The notes under the pieces were generated by a model, which saw nothing but the letters and a program-made list of their open reading frames with translations, had not been told where the DNA came from and did not search any database. Made by a program: the position numbers and the translations under genes. A stretch of 43,023 bases of DNA, from contig CAYWNA010000096.1 in the NCBI GenBank assembly GCA_964459305.1, positions 1 to 43,023 of the forward strand. Direction: 5' to 3'. This document shows positions 33,243 through 41,753 of this stretch, piece by piece. This DNA is from CAYWNA01 sp964459305. Lineage in GTDB: Bacteria; Planctomycetota; Planctomycetia; Pirellulales; Pirellulaceae. Numbering within the stretch: position 1 is the stretch's first letter; the number at the start of each line of letters is the position of its first letter.

Positions 33243-33269
33243 GGAATAAACCGGCAGCCCGGCGGATCA
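33243..33269 (+). promoter_or_regulatory. Candidate ECF promoter of the second Glu-rich lipoprotein gene
   Basis: GGAATA (33243-33248), a 16-bp spacer and GATCA (33265-33269), about 90 bp before the ATG at 33360. The flanking sequence is partly alignable with that of the first gene (GTTTGGGAATA, then GTGTGA, GGCAAC, GAGA). Confidence 0.6.
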
Positions 33270-33359
33270 GATTGGTGTGAGCGAGTTTTTCTGCGTCGGC
33301 AACTTCTCGGTATGTTACCAGTTTCGAGAGTTTCAGAGAGTAGCGAAAGGAGTGAGAGC

Positions 33360-33665
33360 ATGAGAGGTTATACCTGGCTTGTCGTGATTCTGGGGATCGG
33401 CGTGTGTTTCGTTGGATGCAGCGCGGAGGTGGAAAGCACGCCAACGACTATCCAACCGGCGCCCGATCCGGTCCTCGGCGAAAGCGCAGGCGGTGATGCA
33501 ACGACTGAAGATACGAGCGAAGCCGCGACCGAAGAGACCGGTGACGCCACCGCGGGAGAGGCCGATGAGGCCACCACCGAAGAGGCCGGTGAGGCAAGCA
33601 CGGAGGAATCCAGTGAGGCCGAACCGGAAATCAAGCTGGATACCAACGTCGAGTCGGAGAATTGA
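33360..33665 (+). CDS. Glu/Thr/Ala-rich small lipoprotein, paralogue of the upstream gene
   Basis: A 101-residue lipoprotein. The signal MRGYTWLVVILGIGVCFVGC is clearly homologous to that of the upstream gene. The mature part starts CSAEVESTPTT and is rich in Glu, Thr and Ala with irregular EATTEEAGEA-type units, then ends EPEIKLDTNVESEN. The last ten codons align with the sequence after the TGA of the upstream gene (PDTSAESGN). AAAGGAG precedes the ATG. A terminator resembling that of the first gene follows. The protein is probably an unfolded, acidic outer-membrane or periplasmic lipoprotein. Confidence 0.75.
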   Translation: MRGYTWLVVILGIGVCFVGCSAEVESTPTTIQPAPDPVLGESAGGDATTEDTSEAATEETGDATAGEADEATTEEAGEASTEESSEAEPEIKLDTNVESEN

Positions 33666-33703
33666 CTCCACGGATGCTGCCAGCCGTTAATCAAAGGCAC
33701 GTG

Positions 33704-33741
33704 AAGGAAGGTACCGACGATATGTCGGACCTTCCCTTTTT
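33704..33741 (+). terminator. Rho-independent terminator after the second lipoprotein gene
   Basis: GGAAGGT and CCGAC (33706-33718) pair with GTCGG and ACCTTCC (33724-33735), with one bulged base, followed by CTTTTT (33736-33741). Confidence 0.75.
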
Positions 33742-33764
33742 CATGCCGGCGAACCACCTCATCA

Positions 33765-35822
33765 TTATCCGCCCGGTTTCGCGAATACGACCACTCCGTC
33801 CCTGGACCGCTCGACGTGAAACCCCGCGCGCTCCGCTTCACGAATGAAAAACTGCATCTTCTCTGAAGACTGCTGAAACTGTTCGTTGGTATCCAGCACG
33901 ATCCAGTCGAAGACCTCCACGCCCGACCGGCCTTCGCCGGCCTCCTCGCACAGTGCTTCCCAGCGAACGATCGCCTGTTCGACGGCCTCCAGTCGTCGGA
34001 CACCCAGGAGGTGGGCCGCAATGCGACCGCTGGCCAGCACCGAAGCCTCCTTGCCACCAACCATCGCCACGACATCGTCGAGCTCCGCCCCCGATACCGT
34101 GCCCACAGCTATCGGGTTCTCAGGACTCAATTCACTGTCGGTTTGGTGTGAATGCGTGGCCATCATCGTCAGTGTTGGGCAGCTCCAGGGCAACGCGCCA
34201 AAGAACGTCGACGCTATCAGGCTGGCACCGAGTGCCGAGACCCCGGCCGCCAGGAATGTCCGGCTGTCACTTCTTCCCTGAGCCGTCGGCTGCCGGTCAC
34301 TTCGGTCAGCCGTTTTGGCAGCACCAGAAATCGCGGCGAGGACGAAAACCGGTAGCAGCGTCGTGACGTACTGGAAGCTAATGCTAGTGGCCGCCCCATG
34401 CTGCCATGCCAACAGCACGCCAATCGGCACCGCGGCGGCGAGAAGGATCGGCCCACCTCGCATCACATTGCGCAGGCCGAGTGGTACGAGCAAGGCCAAC
34501 AGGAACCAGGCCGACTCCAGCCGGAAAATCTGGCCCCAAAAAGCCCCGGGGCGCGAGACGGGCGACAAGACGATCTCGCCTGCCGAGCCGCCCAGGTTAG
34601 AAAACCGATTCGTCTGAAACTCCGAAAACGGACACAGTTTGTAGACCAATACGAACGAGATCGACAACACAGCCCATACGGCCACCCAATCCCATGGCGA
34701 CAGCCGGGTGGAAAGTAGGGACGCTTGCGAGTTGGAGACCTCCTTCACCCCGTTGCGACGCCCGGTCAACCACGCCTGCAAAGCCAAAGCCGCCGCGAGG
34801 AACGCCAGTGTCACGAAGACCGTTTCCTTGAACGCACATGCCAGCAACGCGAAGACCGCCGCAGAGATCTTGCGATTGCGCAACAGAGCCCACACCGACG
34901 CAAAGACCAACGGCAACGCCAGACTCACGGGGTGCCAGCCGTAAGAGTAGTTCAGATTCAGATGCCCGACGGCGGGCAGCGCCAGGTAGGCTGCAGCCCA
35001 GGCCGTTGCTGCGAGAGGATTCGGACCCCAGATCCGAGCAATGCCATAAACCAGCAAAGCCGGCGCGGCCAAACAGGCGGCTTGGAGCAAAATAAAAACT
35101 CGGGCATCGGGCCAAACGGCCCACAGGGGAGCCAGCAACGCCAACCCGGGGTTGAAATGGTCCCAAAACGCCGGCAGACTGGGCGTTTCCAACAAGAAGC
35201 CGCGGCCCTCCCACGTGTTTACGACTCGTCGGGCGAAATGGCCAAAGTCGTGGTATCCCAACAAGTAGTCATCGAAAGCTCGCTGACCTTGCCAATACCA
35301 CCAGACAACTGCGCCAACGGTCAGCAAACAGACTGCTGCGAGACAATAGGACTGTCTCGGAAGTCCGATGTCGCCACGGATCCAGAGCGGGTGCTGGGCG
35401 AATTCCTTCACGGCGGCCCCCGTGAGGAAGCTGATCAGCAACGGTTCCAGAAACGTGACTTCGATTGGGGCACCGCCACACCGCAACAGGTCCAAGACCG
35501 GTATCGTGTACACGGCGAACAGCCAGCAAAGTGGCCTCGAAGACACACTGGGAGAGACTCTTGCCTGCCAGATGCAGCCAGCCGTCAACGCACTGGCAAT
35601 ACAAAGAGCCAGCAGCAATTTCCAAACTGGAAGCGCCAAGAACCCCCATGCCGCCGGTGCCGACGAGATGACACCGTAGTCCAGCACCATGTGGTATCTG
35701 GTAGCCAGCAGCGAAAACGCCCAGAACCAGCCGAGCCCAGCCGCCACAGCAAGAATGATTAGAATCGTCGGCGGATTCGCATGAGACGCGTCGTTCGGAA
35801 TGCGCGGGGGAGGGCCAGACAT
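33765..35822 (-). CDS. DUF2079 family polytopic membrane protein
   Basis: A 685-residue protein with about a dozen hydrophobic segments. The DUF2079 signature is visible in GYHDFGHFARRVVNTWEGRGF, then FWDHFNPGLALLAPLW and YSYGWHPVSLALPLVFASVW. The C-terminal 120 residues (SPENPIAVGTVSGAELDDVVAMVGGKEASVLASGRIAAHL, EQFQQSSEKMQFFIREAERAGF) form a soluble domain. The architecture is glycosyltransferase-C-like, resembling membrane sugar transferases that use polyprenyl donors. No function has been shown for DUF2079. The ATG at 35822 begins MSGPPPRIPND. Confidence 0.8.
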   Translation of the reverse strand: MSGPPPRIPNDASHANPPTILIILAVAAGLGWFWAFSLLATRYHMVLDYGVISSAPAAWGFLALPVWKLLLALCIASALTAGCIWQARVSPSVSSRPLCWLFAVYTIPVLDLLRCGGAPIEVTFLEPLLISFLTGAAVKEFAQHPLWIRGDIGLPRQSYCLAAVCLLTVGAVVWWYWQGQRAFDDYLLGYHDFGHFARRVVNTWEGRGFLLETPSLPAFWDHFNPGLALLAPLWAVWPDARVFILLQAACLAAPALLVYGIARIWGPNPLAATAWAAAYLALPAVGHLNLNYSYGWHPVSLALPLVFASVWALLRNRKISAAVFALLACAFKETVFVTLAFLAAALALQAWLTGRRNGVKEVSNSQASLLSTRLSPWDWVAVWAVLSISFVLVYKLCPFSEFQTNRFSNLGGSAGEIVLSPVSRPGAFWGQIFRLESAWFLLALLVPLGLRNVMRGGPILLAAAVPIGVLLAWQHGAATSISFQYVTTLLPVFVLAAISGAAKTADRSDRQPTAQGRSDSRTFLAAGVSALGASLIASTFFGALPWSCPTLTMMATHSHQTDSELSPENPIAVGTVSGAELDDVVAMVGGKEASVLASGRIAAHLLGVRRLEAVEQAIVRWEALCEEAGEGRSGVEVFDWIVLDTNEQFQQSSEKMQFFIREAERAGFHVERSRDGVVVFAKPGG

Positions 35823-35892
35823 GAAGCCATCGTCGCGCTTGCGTGTTGCCCCGTCAAGTCCTCGTCGAAGCTGGGACCGCTAAAGCAAACGG

Positions 35893-35920
35893 CCTCGCTG
35901 CACCGAACGGTGTAACGAGG
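35893..35920 (-). terminator. Hairpin downstream of the 35960 lipoprotein gene
   Basis: CCTCG (35893-35897) pairs with CGAGG (35916-35920) and CACCG (35901-35905) with CGGTG (35908-35912), an interrupted stem. On the minus strand it is followed by CCGTTTGCTTT. It is the only hairpin between this gene and the DUF2079 gene. Confidence 0.4.
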
Positions 35921-35959
35921 TCGGGACGATTGAGGAAGACTGAATCGAGTCGCGTCTCG

Positions 35960-36535
35960 TTAGTAGTTTGGCGAGGTCCCCGGATCAACATTGCCAACCA
36001 TGTGGAAGTGGTTGTGGTCGATGTACATTACCTCGACCGCTTCCTCGTCGCGCAACATATGAGGGATGGGCCAACCGACCCAGACCGTCTCGGTGTAGAA
36101 GATCGTGCACTTGTAGTGGGCATGGTGTAGTTGAACCGGGCCGATCATCGGAACCACACGAGGCGGATCGATGTAGTCTGCGATCCTCTCTTTCACGATG
36201 CGCACGTTGTTACGTTGGACCTCGTGCAGAAAAGGCAGACCGCCTTGAGTCGGATTGGCGCGATCAAAAGCTCGCATAACCTCGTCGTCACTCGGCTCGT
36301 CCAGCGCCTTTGAGGGGCCGCCAGCGGTTAGCGGTCCGAGCACTGGCACGGTGTCATAACGTTCATTTTCCCAGTACTGATCCTCTTTGACCTTCTGAAA
36401 ATATGGGCTGACCGGGATAGGAACCGCAAGGGGGCCCAAGCTGTTCCCTTGAGAAAGGCCTATGCATCCAGTGCTACAAAGGGTGACGCTCGCCAGGAGC
36501 GTGCAGATGGCGAAATAAGGCGTCTTGTGCCGCAT
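35960..36535 (-). CDS. Putative lipoprotein, conserved hypothetical
   Basis: A 191-residue lipoprotein with signal MRHKTPYFAICTLLASVTLCSTGC and a lipobox at STGC. The mature region has the segments IGLSQGNSLGPLAVPIPVSPYFQKVKEDQYWENERYD, ALDEPSDDEVMRAFD, PTQGGLPFLHEVQRNNVRIVKERIADYIDPPR and HHAHYKCTIFYTETVWVGWP. The pattern is typical of planctomycete outer-membrane-associated lipoproteins, but no domain name applies. It is rich in His and acidic residues near its end (MYIDHNHFHMVGN). The protein has the same orientation as the adjacent DUF2079 gene. Confidence 0.7.
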   Translation of the reverse strand: MRHKTPYFAICTLLASVTLCSTGCIGLSQGNSLGPLAVPIPVSPYFQKVKEDQYWENERYDTVPVLGPLTAGGPSKALDEPSDDEVMRAFDRANPTQGGLPFLHEVQRNNVRIVKERIADYIDPPRVVPMIGPVQLHHAHYKCTIFYTETVWVGWPIPHMLRDEEAVEVMYIDHNHFHMVGNVDPGTSPNY

Positions 36536-36652
36536 GGGTAGTTCCCTCGATGTTCAGAGGCTGCATCTGGGATTAGATATCGGTGTTAATCTGGGAGAAA
36601 CTTGCGGATTTTTCCGATGATTCCGAAAAAACGGTCGAGCTCGTGGTGCATG

Positions 36653-36688
36653 AAAAAACCTCCACCGAGCTATCGCCCGATGGAGGTA
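36653..36688 (-). terminator. Rho-independent terminator of the BON-repeat gene
   Basis: On the minus strand ACCTCCATCGG pairs with TCGGTGGAGGT around a GCGATAGC loop, and six T follow (36658-36653). It lies about 35 bp after the BON gene stop. Confidence 0.8.
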
Positions 36689-36722
36689 CCACTCATTCCA
36701 AGTCAGCAAACTGATAGTGCGT

Positions 36723-39700
36723 CTACTTCGACTTGAAGTTTAGCTGCCACCACCCGTCGTCCCATTTCAGAACCACCCTTCTCCAACCGAGCGGAACCTG
36801 GGGATAGGGATAAAACGGGCCAATATAGGGCCATGCAGTCGGTGAATACTGTTTGGGATAGGTCAACGCCCCGTAGTTCGGATGGGCGGCGTAGCTTGGC
36901 CACGCGTACCCAGGCAAGGACGGGTGGTCGTAGCGAGCCGGGACCACGGCTTGTCCTTGGCCTGGTAGATGAGGCGGCATCGCACCAGCCGCCTGTCCGA
37001 CAGCGACAAACGGAGCTGCAAGCACGGCCCCTCCCGCATACGCTGCCATTCTGGCGGCTCCGAGCGGGCGTGGCGTCTGGTTCGCAACTGCGTAGTAGTT
37101 CGCTGCTGGCTGGACCGCTGGATACGCCACATACCCGGGCATTGGGTATGCGGCCATCGGACTGGCCTGTGGCATAAGAGGCCGGACCGTAGCCTGCGCC
37201 GCCTGGCGGGCAACCATAGGCCCCGTACTCGATGCAAGCGGCGCCGCTGGTGCAAATCGGGAACCTCCCACTGCTGTCTGGGCTGGCGGCGTCAATCGAG
37301 CCTCCGAGTTCTGCTCCAACGCCGTGAGACCGATGTTTGCTCCCTGTGCGGCTTGCGGGATACTTGCCGCTTGAGCACTCCGTTCTATCCCCGCGGACGG
37401 AACACTGGACGAGATGGGCATTCGATCCAGTTGGTTCACCAAAGGTTGCCGCGAGGTGGACGCCCCGCTGGCAGGACCAGCATCGATCGGCGTTGCTGGC
37501 GTGGGAAACGCGGCATTCGCCAGGGTTGCTTCCGGTACTATGGCAGTATCGGGAGCCGTATTCGCGGTCGCCGTGAACTGTTCGTTCGCGACGGATGCCG
37601 GCGTGGCGGTTTTCAGTGCGCTCACTACCCGTTGCACACCCGGGATCCGACGAGCCGTCTCCTCGGCCAGTTGCGCCTGGTCGGCCGTCTCCACTTCGCC
37701 GGTCAGCCAAACGTCGCCGCCGTCGACCTTGACATCGAAATCGCAATTACGGAGGTTGCCCAGGGCCTCTTCGGCCTGCAGCCTCTGGCCAAGCTCATTC
37801 GCGATCATCTGAGCCTCCCGGCGTTCGGGTTCCGGAATCTGCGTCTGGGCGACCGTCAATTCATTGACGACCTCCCGCGCACCGGGGATGTATCGAGCGA
37901 TATCCAGGGCCAGCTCTTGCTGTTCTTTTGACGCTACCCTTCCGGCCAGATAGATAGACCCGCCGACGACACGGACGTCGATGCCGAACCCTCTCAGGTT
38001 ACCTTCTCGCTTGGCGGTGTGCAGACGTCGCATAAGCTCTTCGCCGATCTGTTGGTCGTCGACGACTTGGCCAGGATCTGCCGCAGTTGGTTCCTCCGGC
38101 CGATAGATCGCATTCTCCACTACCCCCGTAGATTCGGCTGGCGTGGGTTCGAAATTAGCCGTTCGAGCCTCAATTCCTTCCGTCATTTCGGCGGATGCGA
38201 AAGTCGTGTTGGCATCCCTATCGGCATTTGCAGCAGCGGACCGCCCCGTGTCGCGTCTCAGGAACCGAGATACGGCGTTTAGCAGGCCTGCGCGGCGTGG
38301 TGCCTCCGCAACAGCGTTCTCATTGGCCGGCGGATGGTCCTGGATGGCCAAATGACTCACGACATCCCGCACACCGTTCGCGTGCTTGGCGATGTCCAAC
38401 GCCAAATCGCGTTGGTCGGCACTCGACACGTGTCCTTCGAACTGAACAACACCGTTTTGGACGGCCACATCGATGTTGAACCCTTTGAGACCGCCCAGTT
38501 CCTTCTGACGTCCCAGTGCAGCCGCAACCTGGCGGGCAATTTCTTGGTCGCTGACTTTTCTCTCTCTAGCCGTTGGGCCGGATTCGCTTGCGACCTTCTC
38601 AGCCTGGGCATCCGAGTCCTTTGCCGGTTTCGACTCGTCAGGAGTCACCCCTTCCGGCTGCCTCTGCCGAACGGCAAGGTTATTCACGACGCCGCGCACA
38701 CCCTCCGTACTCTTGGCAGCGTCTGCGGCCATCTGGCGTTGCTTTTCGCTGGAGACCTGGCCACTTAGCGTCGCTACGCCGTCCTCAACGTTCAGATCGA
38801 TCCTGAATCCTTTGAGGGCTCCAGCCTGCTTCTGTCGCTTCAACGTACCGGCAATTTGCCGGGCAATCTCCGCATCGCTGACGGTCTTTTCCTCTGCATC
38901 AGGCGCGGCCTCGGCCGCTGCCATCTGCAAGTCGCGATCAGCGTCTTCTTGAGGTTGCGGCATCGTTTGACTTTCCACAACGATCAAGTGATCAACAGCC
39001 TCACGCACTCCTTCGGTTTTCCGAACAAGATCCAAGGCTATCTCGCGTTGCTTCGCGCTGGTAACGCGACCATCGAGAATCGCGATCCCGTCCTCGACGG
39101 ATACGCGAATCTTGAACTCTTTGAGGATTCCAAGGCTCCGCTGACGCTGCAGTTCGCGGGCGATCTGTTGGGTGACCTGCGAGTCGTTCGTTGGTTCGAC
39201 AGGGCTAACCACCGCCGTCTCGGCCTGAGAGTCCTGGCTCCCTTGCTTCAGCGAACGGTCGGTTTTGGTTCTGACCGCCAACGTCTGCGGTTCTTCGGCA
39301 ACCGCCTCAGGAGTCTCCTGGACTGACCGTTCCGGCTTCCAGCTCTCCGTGACAACCAAGTTGTTCACGACCTCGCAAACGCCTTTCGTGCTCTTGGCAA
39401 TCTCCTCGGCCAATTGACGCTGCTCCGGATTGGAGACGTGGCCGGTAAGAATGACCGCACCATTCTCGACGGTCAGATCAATGGAGAACCCAGATAGGTC
39501 ACCGGTCTCCTTCCGCCTTCTCAACCCCGAGCAAACCTGCTCGGCGATTTCCGGATCGGCGCTGGTCGCTGCCTTGAAAGCGGCCGTCTGAGGCTCATCA
39601 CTCCGAGCCGCGGGTGCCTTCTTCACGAGCAATTGATCGATCACGCGTTCGACGCCGCGTGTGTTGCGGGCCACCTGCATAGCCAGATCCCGCTGCTCCT

Positions 39701-40181
39701 GCGATGCGACGGTGCCTTTCATTACAACCGACCCGTCGGCAACATCAAAGTTGATGCGGAAACCTCTCAGGTCGCCATCGTCTCTCAGGCTGCGCAACGA
39801 TTGCGCGATGGCGGCAGCCACTTCGCCGTCGTTGCTCTTGTTTCGGATCGCGGGTCGACTGTCCGCCCGCTCGGGTGCTTCGACAGCGGACAGGTCCTGT
39901 TGGACGTCCAGGTCGCTGACGACGCGCTTCACGCCCTTTGCTTCACGTGCAGCTTCCAGAGCCAGTTTTTGCTGCTCCGGAGAAGAAACGTGGCCCTTGA
40001 GAAGGACGTAGCCTTCCGCGACTTTCAGGTTGATGTCGAAGTCGCTCAAGTTGCCAAGGTCTTGTTCACGTTTCAGTCGCTCCGTTATCTGTTTGGCGAT
40101 CTCCTTGTCGTCGGCCGACGCCCATGAGAGCGCCACTCCGGCGAGTGTGATGATCGCCATTCCAATAACAAGACGTCGCAT
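36723..40181 (-). CDS. Secreted protein with eight tandem BON domains
   Basis: A 1152-residue exported protein. A signal peptide (MRRLVIGMAIITLAGVALSWASA) is followed by eight BON modules, at about 25-95, 112-185, 208-280, 335-405, 435-505, 545-615, 715-785 and 790-865. Each shows the same order: DxEIAxQI helix, L(K/R)GFxIDxxVxxGxVxLxG strand pair, SxxQRxLAxxIAxxTxGVxxVVxxLxV. Acidic, disordered linkers separate them. The last 280 residues are Ala/Pro/Gln/Tyr-rich (AYPMPGYVAYPAVQPAANYY) and end WRRVVLKWDDGWWQLNFKSK, a possible beta tail. BON domains bind phospholipid or membrane surfaces. The ATG has GGGAGG 7 bp upstream. The eightfold tandem arrangement is unusual; typical BON proteins have two or three. 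Confidence 0.9.
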   Translation of the reverse strand: MRRLVIGMAIITLAGVALSWASADDKEIAKQITERLKREQDLGNLSDFDINLKVAEGYVLLKGHVSSPEQQKLALEAAREAKGVKRVVSDLDVQQDLSAVEAPERADSRPAIRNKSNDGEVAAAIAQSLRSLRDDGDLRGFRINFDVADGSVVMKGTVASQEQRDLAMQVARNTRGVERVIDQLLVKKAPAARSDEPQTAAFKAATSADPEIAEQVCSGLRRRKETGDLSGFSIDLTVENGAVILTGHVSNPEQRQLAEEIAKSTKGVCEVVNNLVVTESWKPERSVQETPEAVAEEPQTLAVRTKTDRSLKQGSQDSQAETAVVSPVEPTNDSQVTQQIARELQRQRSLGILKEFKIRVSVEDGIAILDGRVTSAKQREIALDLVRKTEGVREAVDHLIVVESQTMPQPQEDADRDLQMAAAEAAPDAEEKTVSDAEIARQIAGTLKRQKQAGALKGFRIDLNVEDGVATLSGQVSSEKQRQMAADAAKSTEGVRGVVNNLAVRQRQPEGVTPDESKPAKDSDAQAEKVASESGPTARERKVSDQEIARQVAAALGRQKELGGLKGFNIDVAVQNGVVQFEGHVSSADQRDLALDIAKHANGVRDVVSHLAIQDHPPANENAVAEAPRRAGLLNAVSRFLRRDTGRSAAANADRDANTTFASAEMTEGIEARTANFEPTPAESTGVVENAIYRPEEPTAADPGQVVDDQQIGEELMRRLHTAKREGNLRGFGIDVRVVGGSIYLAGRVASKEQQELALDIARYIPGAREVVNELTVAQTQIPEPERREAQMIANELGQRLQAEEALGNLRNCDFDVKVDGGDVWLTGEVETADQAQLAEETARRIPGVQRVVSALKTATPASVANEQFTATANTAPDTAIVPEATLANAAFPTPATPIDAGPASGASTSRQPLVNQLDRMPISSSVPSAGIERSAQAASIPQAAQGANIGLTALEQNSEARLTPPAQTAVGGSRFAPAAPLASSTGPMVARQAAQATVRPLMPQASPMAAYPMPGYVAYPAVQPAANYYAVANQTPRPLGAARMAAYAGGAVLAAPFVAVGQAAGAMPPHLPGQGQAVVPARYDHPSLPGYAWPSYAAHPNYGALTYPKQYSPTAWPYIGPFYPYPQVPLGWRRVVLKWDDGWWQLNFKSK

Positions 40182-40237
40182 GAGTTGCCTCCCTGAAAAA
40201 GATCTCCTTTCGCGCTGATTGTCTTTGGATCAGGCCG

Positions 40238-40555
40238 CTACCCGAGTTCCCCGATCCCTCCTGATGCGGGGCTCTGCGGGACAACCGAGACAAAACAGTC
40301 GCGGAGAGTCCAGCTAACTTGGATTGTCAATGTGGCATAACGCTCGACAGCGAAATCGTCGCAGGATACGCCGTCGGGAGCTCTGACGCACGCGGTCCGG
40401 ACGCGGTGACGTTCAAAGTATCCCCGAGCGCAACATAGGCATTCGATTTCGTTGTCCGCTATTAGTTGTCGGTTACTGGTCGTGCCGAAAAGCAGGTTTT
40501 TTTCGATTTTGCCGCTCTTCCCGATAATGACGCAGGGCGGGGATTCTCCGTCCAT
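40238..40555 (-). CDS. Possible small protein upstream of the BON gene
   Basis: A frame with MDGESPPCVII, IADNEIECLCCARGYFERHRVRTACVRAPDGVS, then AVERYATLTIQVSWTLRDCF and SPASGG. The composition and the CLCC-x-FER pattern look protein-like, but there is no signal, no ribosome binding site that stands out and no known family. It ends 56 bp before the BON gene start. Without homologues this could be a chance frame. Confidence 0.3.
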   Translation of the reverse strand: MDGESPPCVIIGKSGKIEKNLLFGTTSNRQLIADNEIECLCCARGYFERHRVRTACVRAPDGVSCDDFAVERYATLTIQVSWTLRDCFVSVVPQSPASGGIGELG

Positions 40556-40651
40556 ACAGCGGAAAACATGACCAGATAAAGGCTTGCGCCAAAATTGATG
40601 CTGCGAGTGCAAAGCAGCAGGTAGGGGAGGGGTTGGGCTGAAGAGGGCTGG

Positions 40652-40930
40652 CTAGACCTGTTGGACGTCGCGATACGATCCACAGTCGAGCGTCGCACCG
40701 ACTGACATCAAGCCGAGCGTTGCAGCGCACGGTAACCAGTTCGGGCTCTGAAGGTGAATAGCGAACATCGTCGCCAAGCCAACCGCTAGGAGACACACGA
40801 AGAACGTATGCTGGCACATGGCCCTGATGCAGGAGCGTTCTGTTAGCCGGGCGGCGGCAACACTGACCACGCCGAGTAGTTGGATGGCAACGACAAGCCA
40901 AAACACACAATGTTCGCTGATTGATGACAT
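40652..40930 (-). CDS. Small polytopic membrane protein
   Basis: A 92-residue protein of unknown function with three predicted membrane segments: HCVFWLVVAIQLLGVVSVAAA, QHTFFVCLLAVGLATMFAIH and NWLPCAATLGLMSVGATLDC. The ATG at 40930 has GGGAG about 9 bp upstream; the open frame continues to 41035 without hydrophobic content. Small three-helix proteins of this size with a C-terminal C-x-x-x-T pattern are frequent in Pirellulales. It precedes the BON gene by about 470 bp on the same strand. Confidence 0.55.
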   Translation of the reverse strand: MSSISEHCVFWLVVAIQLLGVVSVAAARLTERSCIRAMCQHTFFVCLLAVGLATMFAIHLQSPNWLPCAATLGLMSVGATLDCGSYRDVQQV

Positions 40931-41035
40931 GCGACGCAGCTCCCAGATTCCATTCCAGACGGAGCACTCCAGGGTCCTAGCGAAGTGTTCCGATAAACTC
41001 TGCTGATTCTCGTCAGAGAAGATAGCGATTGGCAT

Positions 41036-41528
41036 GCCAAACTAGATTACGAACGATGATTCAACACCGGCTTTGCCGTAATCACCCTGAAAATAACAAC
41101 TTAGGGCGGGTCTGTGCGCGTCGGCGATATTGGCGGGATGAGTAAGAAGTTGATGAATTCCTGCAAATCTTACAATTCACCCTAAAGTTCCGTGACACCC
41201 GCGGGCGACGTGTCGCCTCCAAATCGGGCCTCTATGTGTGATTGACCGCAGGCAAATCAGCCAACCCAGCTGGTTCCAGCCCGAAACGCGACAGACCTTT
41301 TCGCTTCAGACGCCGTAGTCCTTATGCTCGACCAAGACGACCCGGCGACAGTCCACTGGCACTTGCACGACTCTGGTTCACGCCGCCTCAGATTGAGGGC
41401 GGCGAAAACCTGACGTGCTCCTGTGAGCCGTGCCACCGACAATGGCTGGGGGCAGCGCCACGTCCGCATGCTCCAGGTATCCACCGTGGCCTGATTGACA
41501 CCGCGTTCCAGCGCGATAGCCCCCCCTC
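41036..41528. other. Gene-free stretch upstream of the candidate sRNA
   Basis: I find no credible gene. GGCGAC-GT-GTCGCC (41204-41217) is a perfect 14-bp palindrome that could be an operator. Short open frames on both strands (41242-41532 plus and 41257-41484 minus) are Arg/Pro/Ser-rich and look like frame shadows. Confidence 0.4.
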
Positions 41529-41559
41529 TTGACGGGCACCGTCCAAATGCGACTATAAT
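41529..41559 (+). promoter_or_regulatory. Sigma-70-type promoter of the candidate sRNA
   Basis: TTGACG (41529-41534) and TATAAT (41554-41559), separated by 19 bp. Transcription would start near 41566. The -10 box is a perfect consensus, which is rare in this window. Confidence 0.5.
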
Positions 41560-41565
41560 CTGGGA

Positions 41566-41749
41566 GGATGGGAAAGTCTGAGTTGCTAGGTTCTTCGTCG
41601 AAACTGGTGAATGTACTCTCCTCGGAGATGCATTTTACCTGGCAAGGTACCGCCGTATGCGTCTGTAGAGGTATGGCCGCGATCTGGCACTGACCATCGC
41701 CACGGGCGAACTTCGCGCCGACCGGTCGTTTCGAAACCGGAGGTTTTTT
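41566..41749 (+). ncRNA. Candidate structured small RNA
   Basis: No ORF of credible length, but a series of stems ends in a T-run. An outer stem pairs TTGCTAGGT (41583-41591) with ACCTGGCAA (41637-41645). Inside it AATGTA-c-TCTCC (41610-41621) pairs with GGAGA-TGCATT (41624-41634). Further stems are GCCGTAT/GTATGGC (41652-41658 and 41671-41677), GCGAT/ATCGC (41679-41683 and 41696-41700) and GCGAA/TTCGC (41706-41710 and 41712-41716). The final stem CCGGT/ACCGG (41722-41726 and 41736-41740) precedes six T (41744-41749). It does not match the RNase P, tmRNA, SRP or 6S layouts known to me. Function unknown. Confidence 0.4.
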
Positions 41750-41753
41750 GAAA

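Noticed and set aside
36540..36652. TTTTTC...GAAAAA inverted repeat as a bidirectional terminator upstream of the 35960 lipoprotein gene
   Set aside because: The stem is only 6 bp of A/T pairs, and it would lie at the promoter of the lipoprotein gene rather than after the BON gene, which already has a strong terminator.
40987..40996. CCGATAA next to the small membrane protein gene as a FliA -10 box
   Set aside because: There is no TAAA-like -35 at the expected distance, and the gene on that strand is on the other side.
41242..41532. 96-residue plus-strand frame and 75-residue minus-strand frame
   Set aside because: Arg/Pro/Ser-rich, typical of shadow frames in GC-rich spacer; neither has a recognisable start region or domain.
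41566..41749. Interpretation of the structured RNA as RNase P, 6S, tmRNA or SRP RNA
   Set aside because: The length to the terminator is too short for RNase P and tmRNA. The 5' and 3' ends do not pair as in 6S. The SRP domain IV core is absent.
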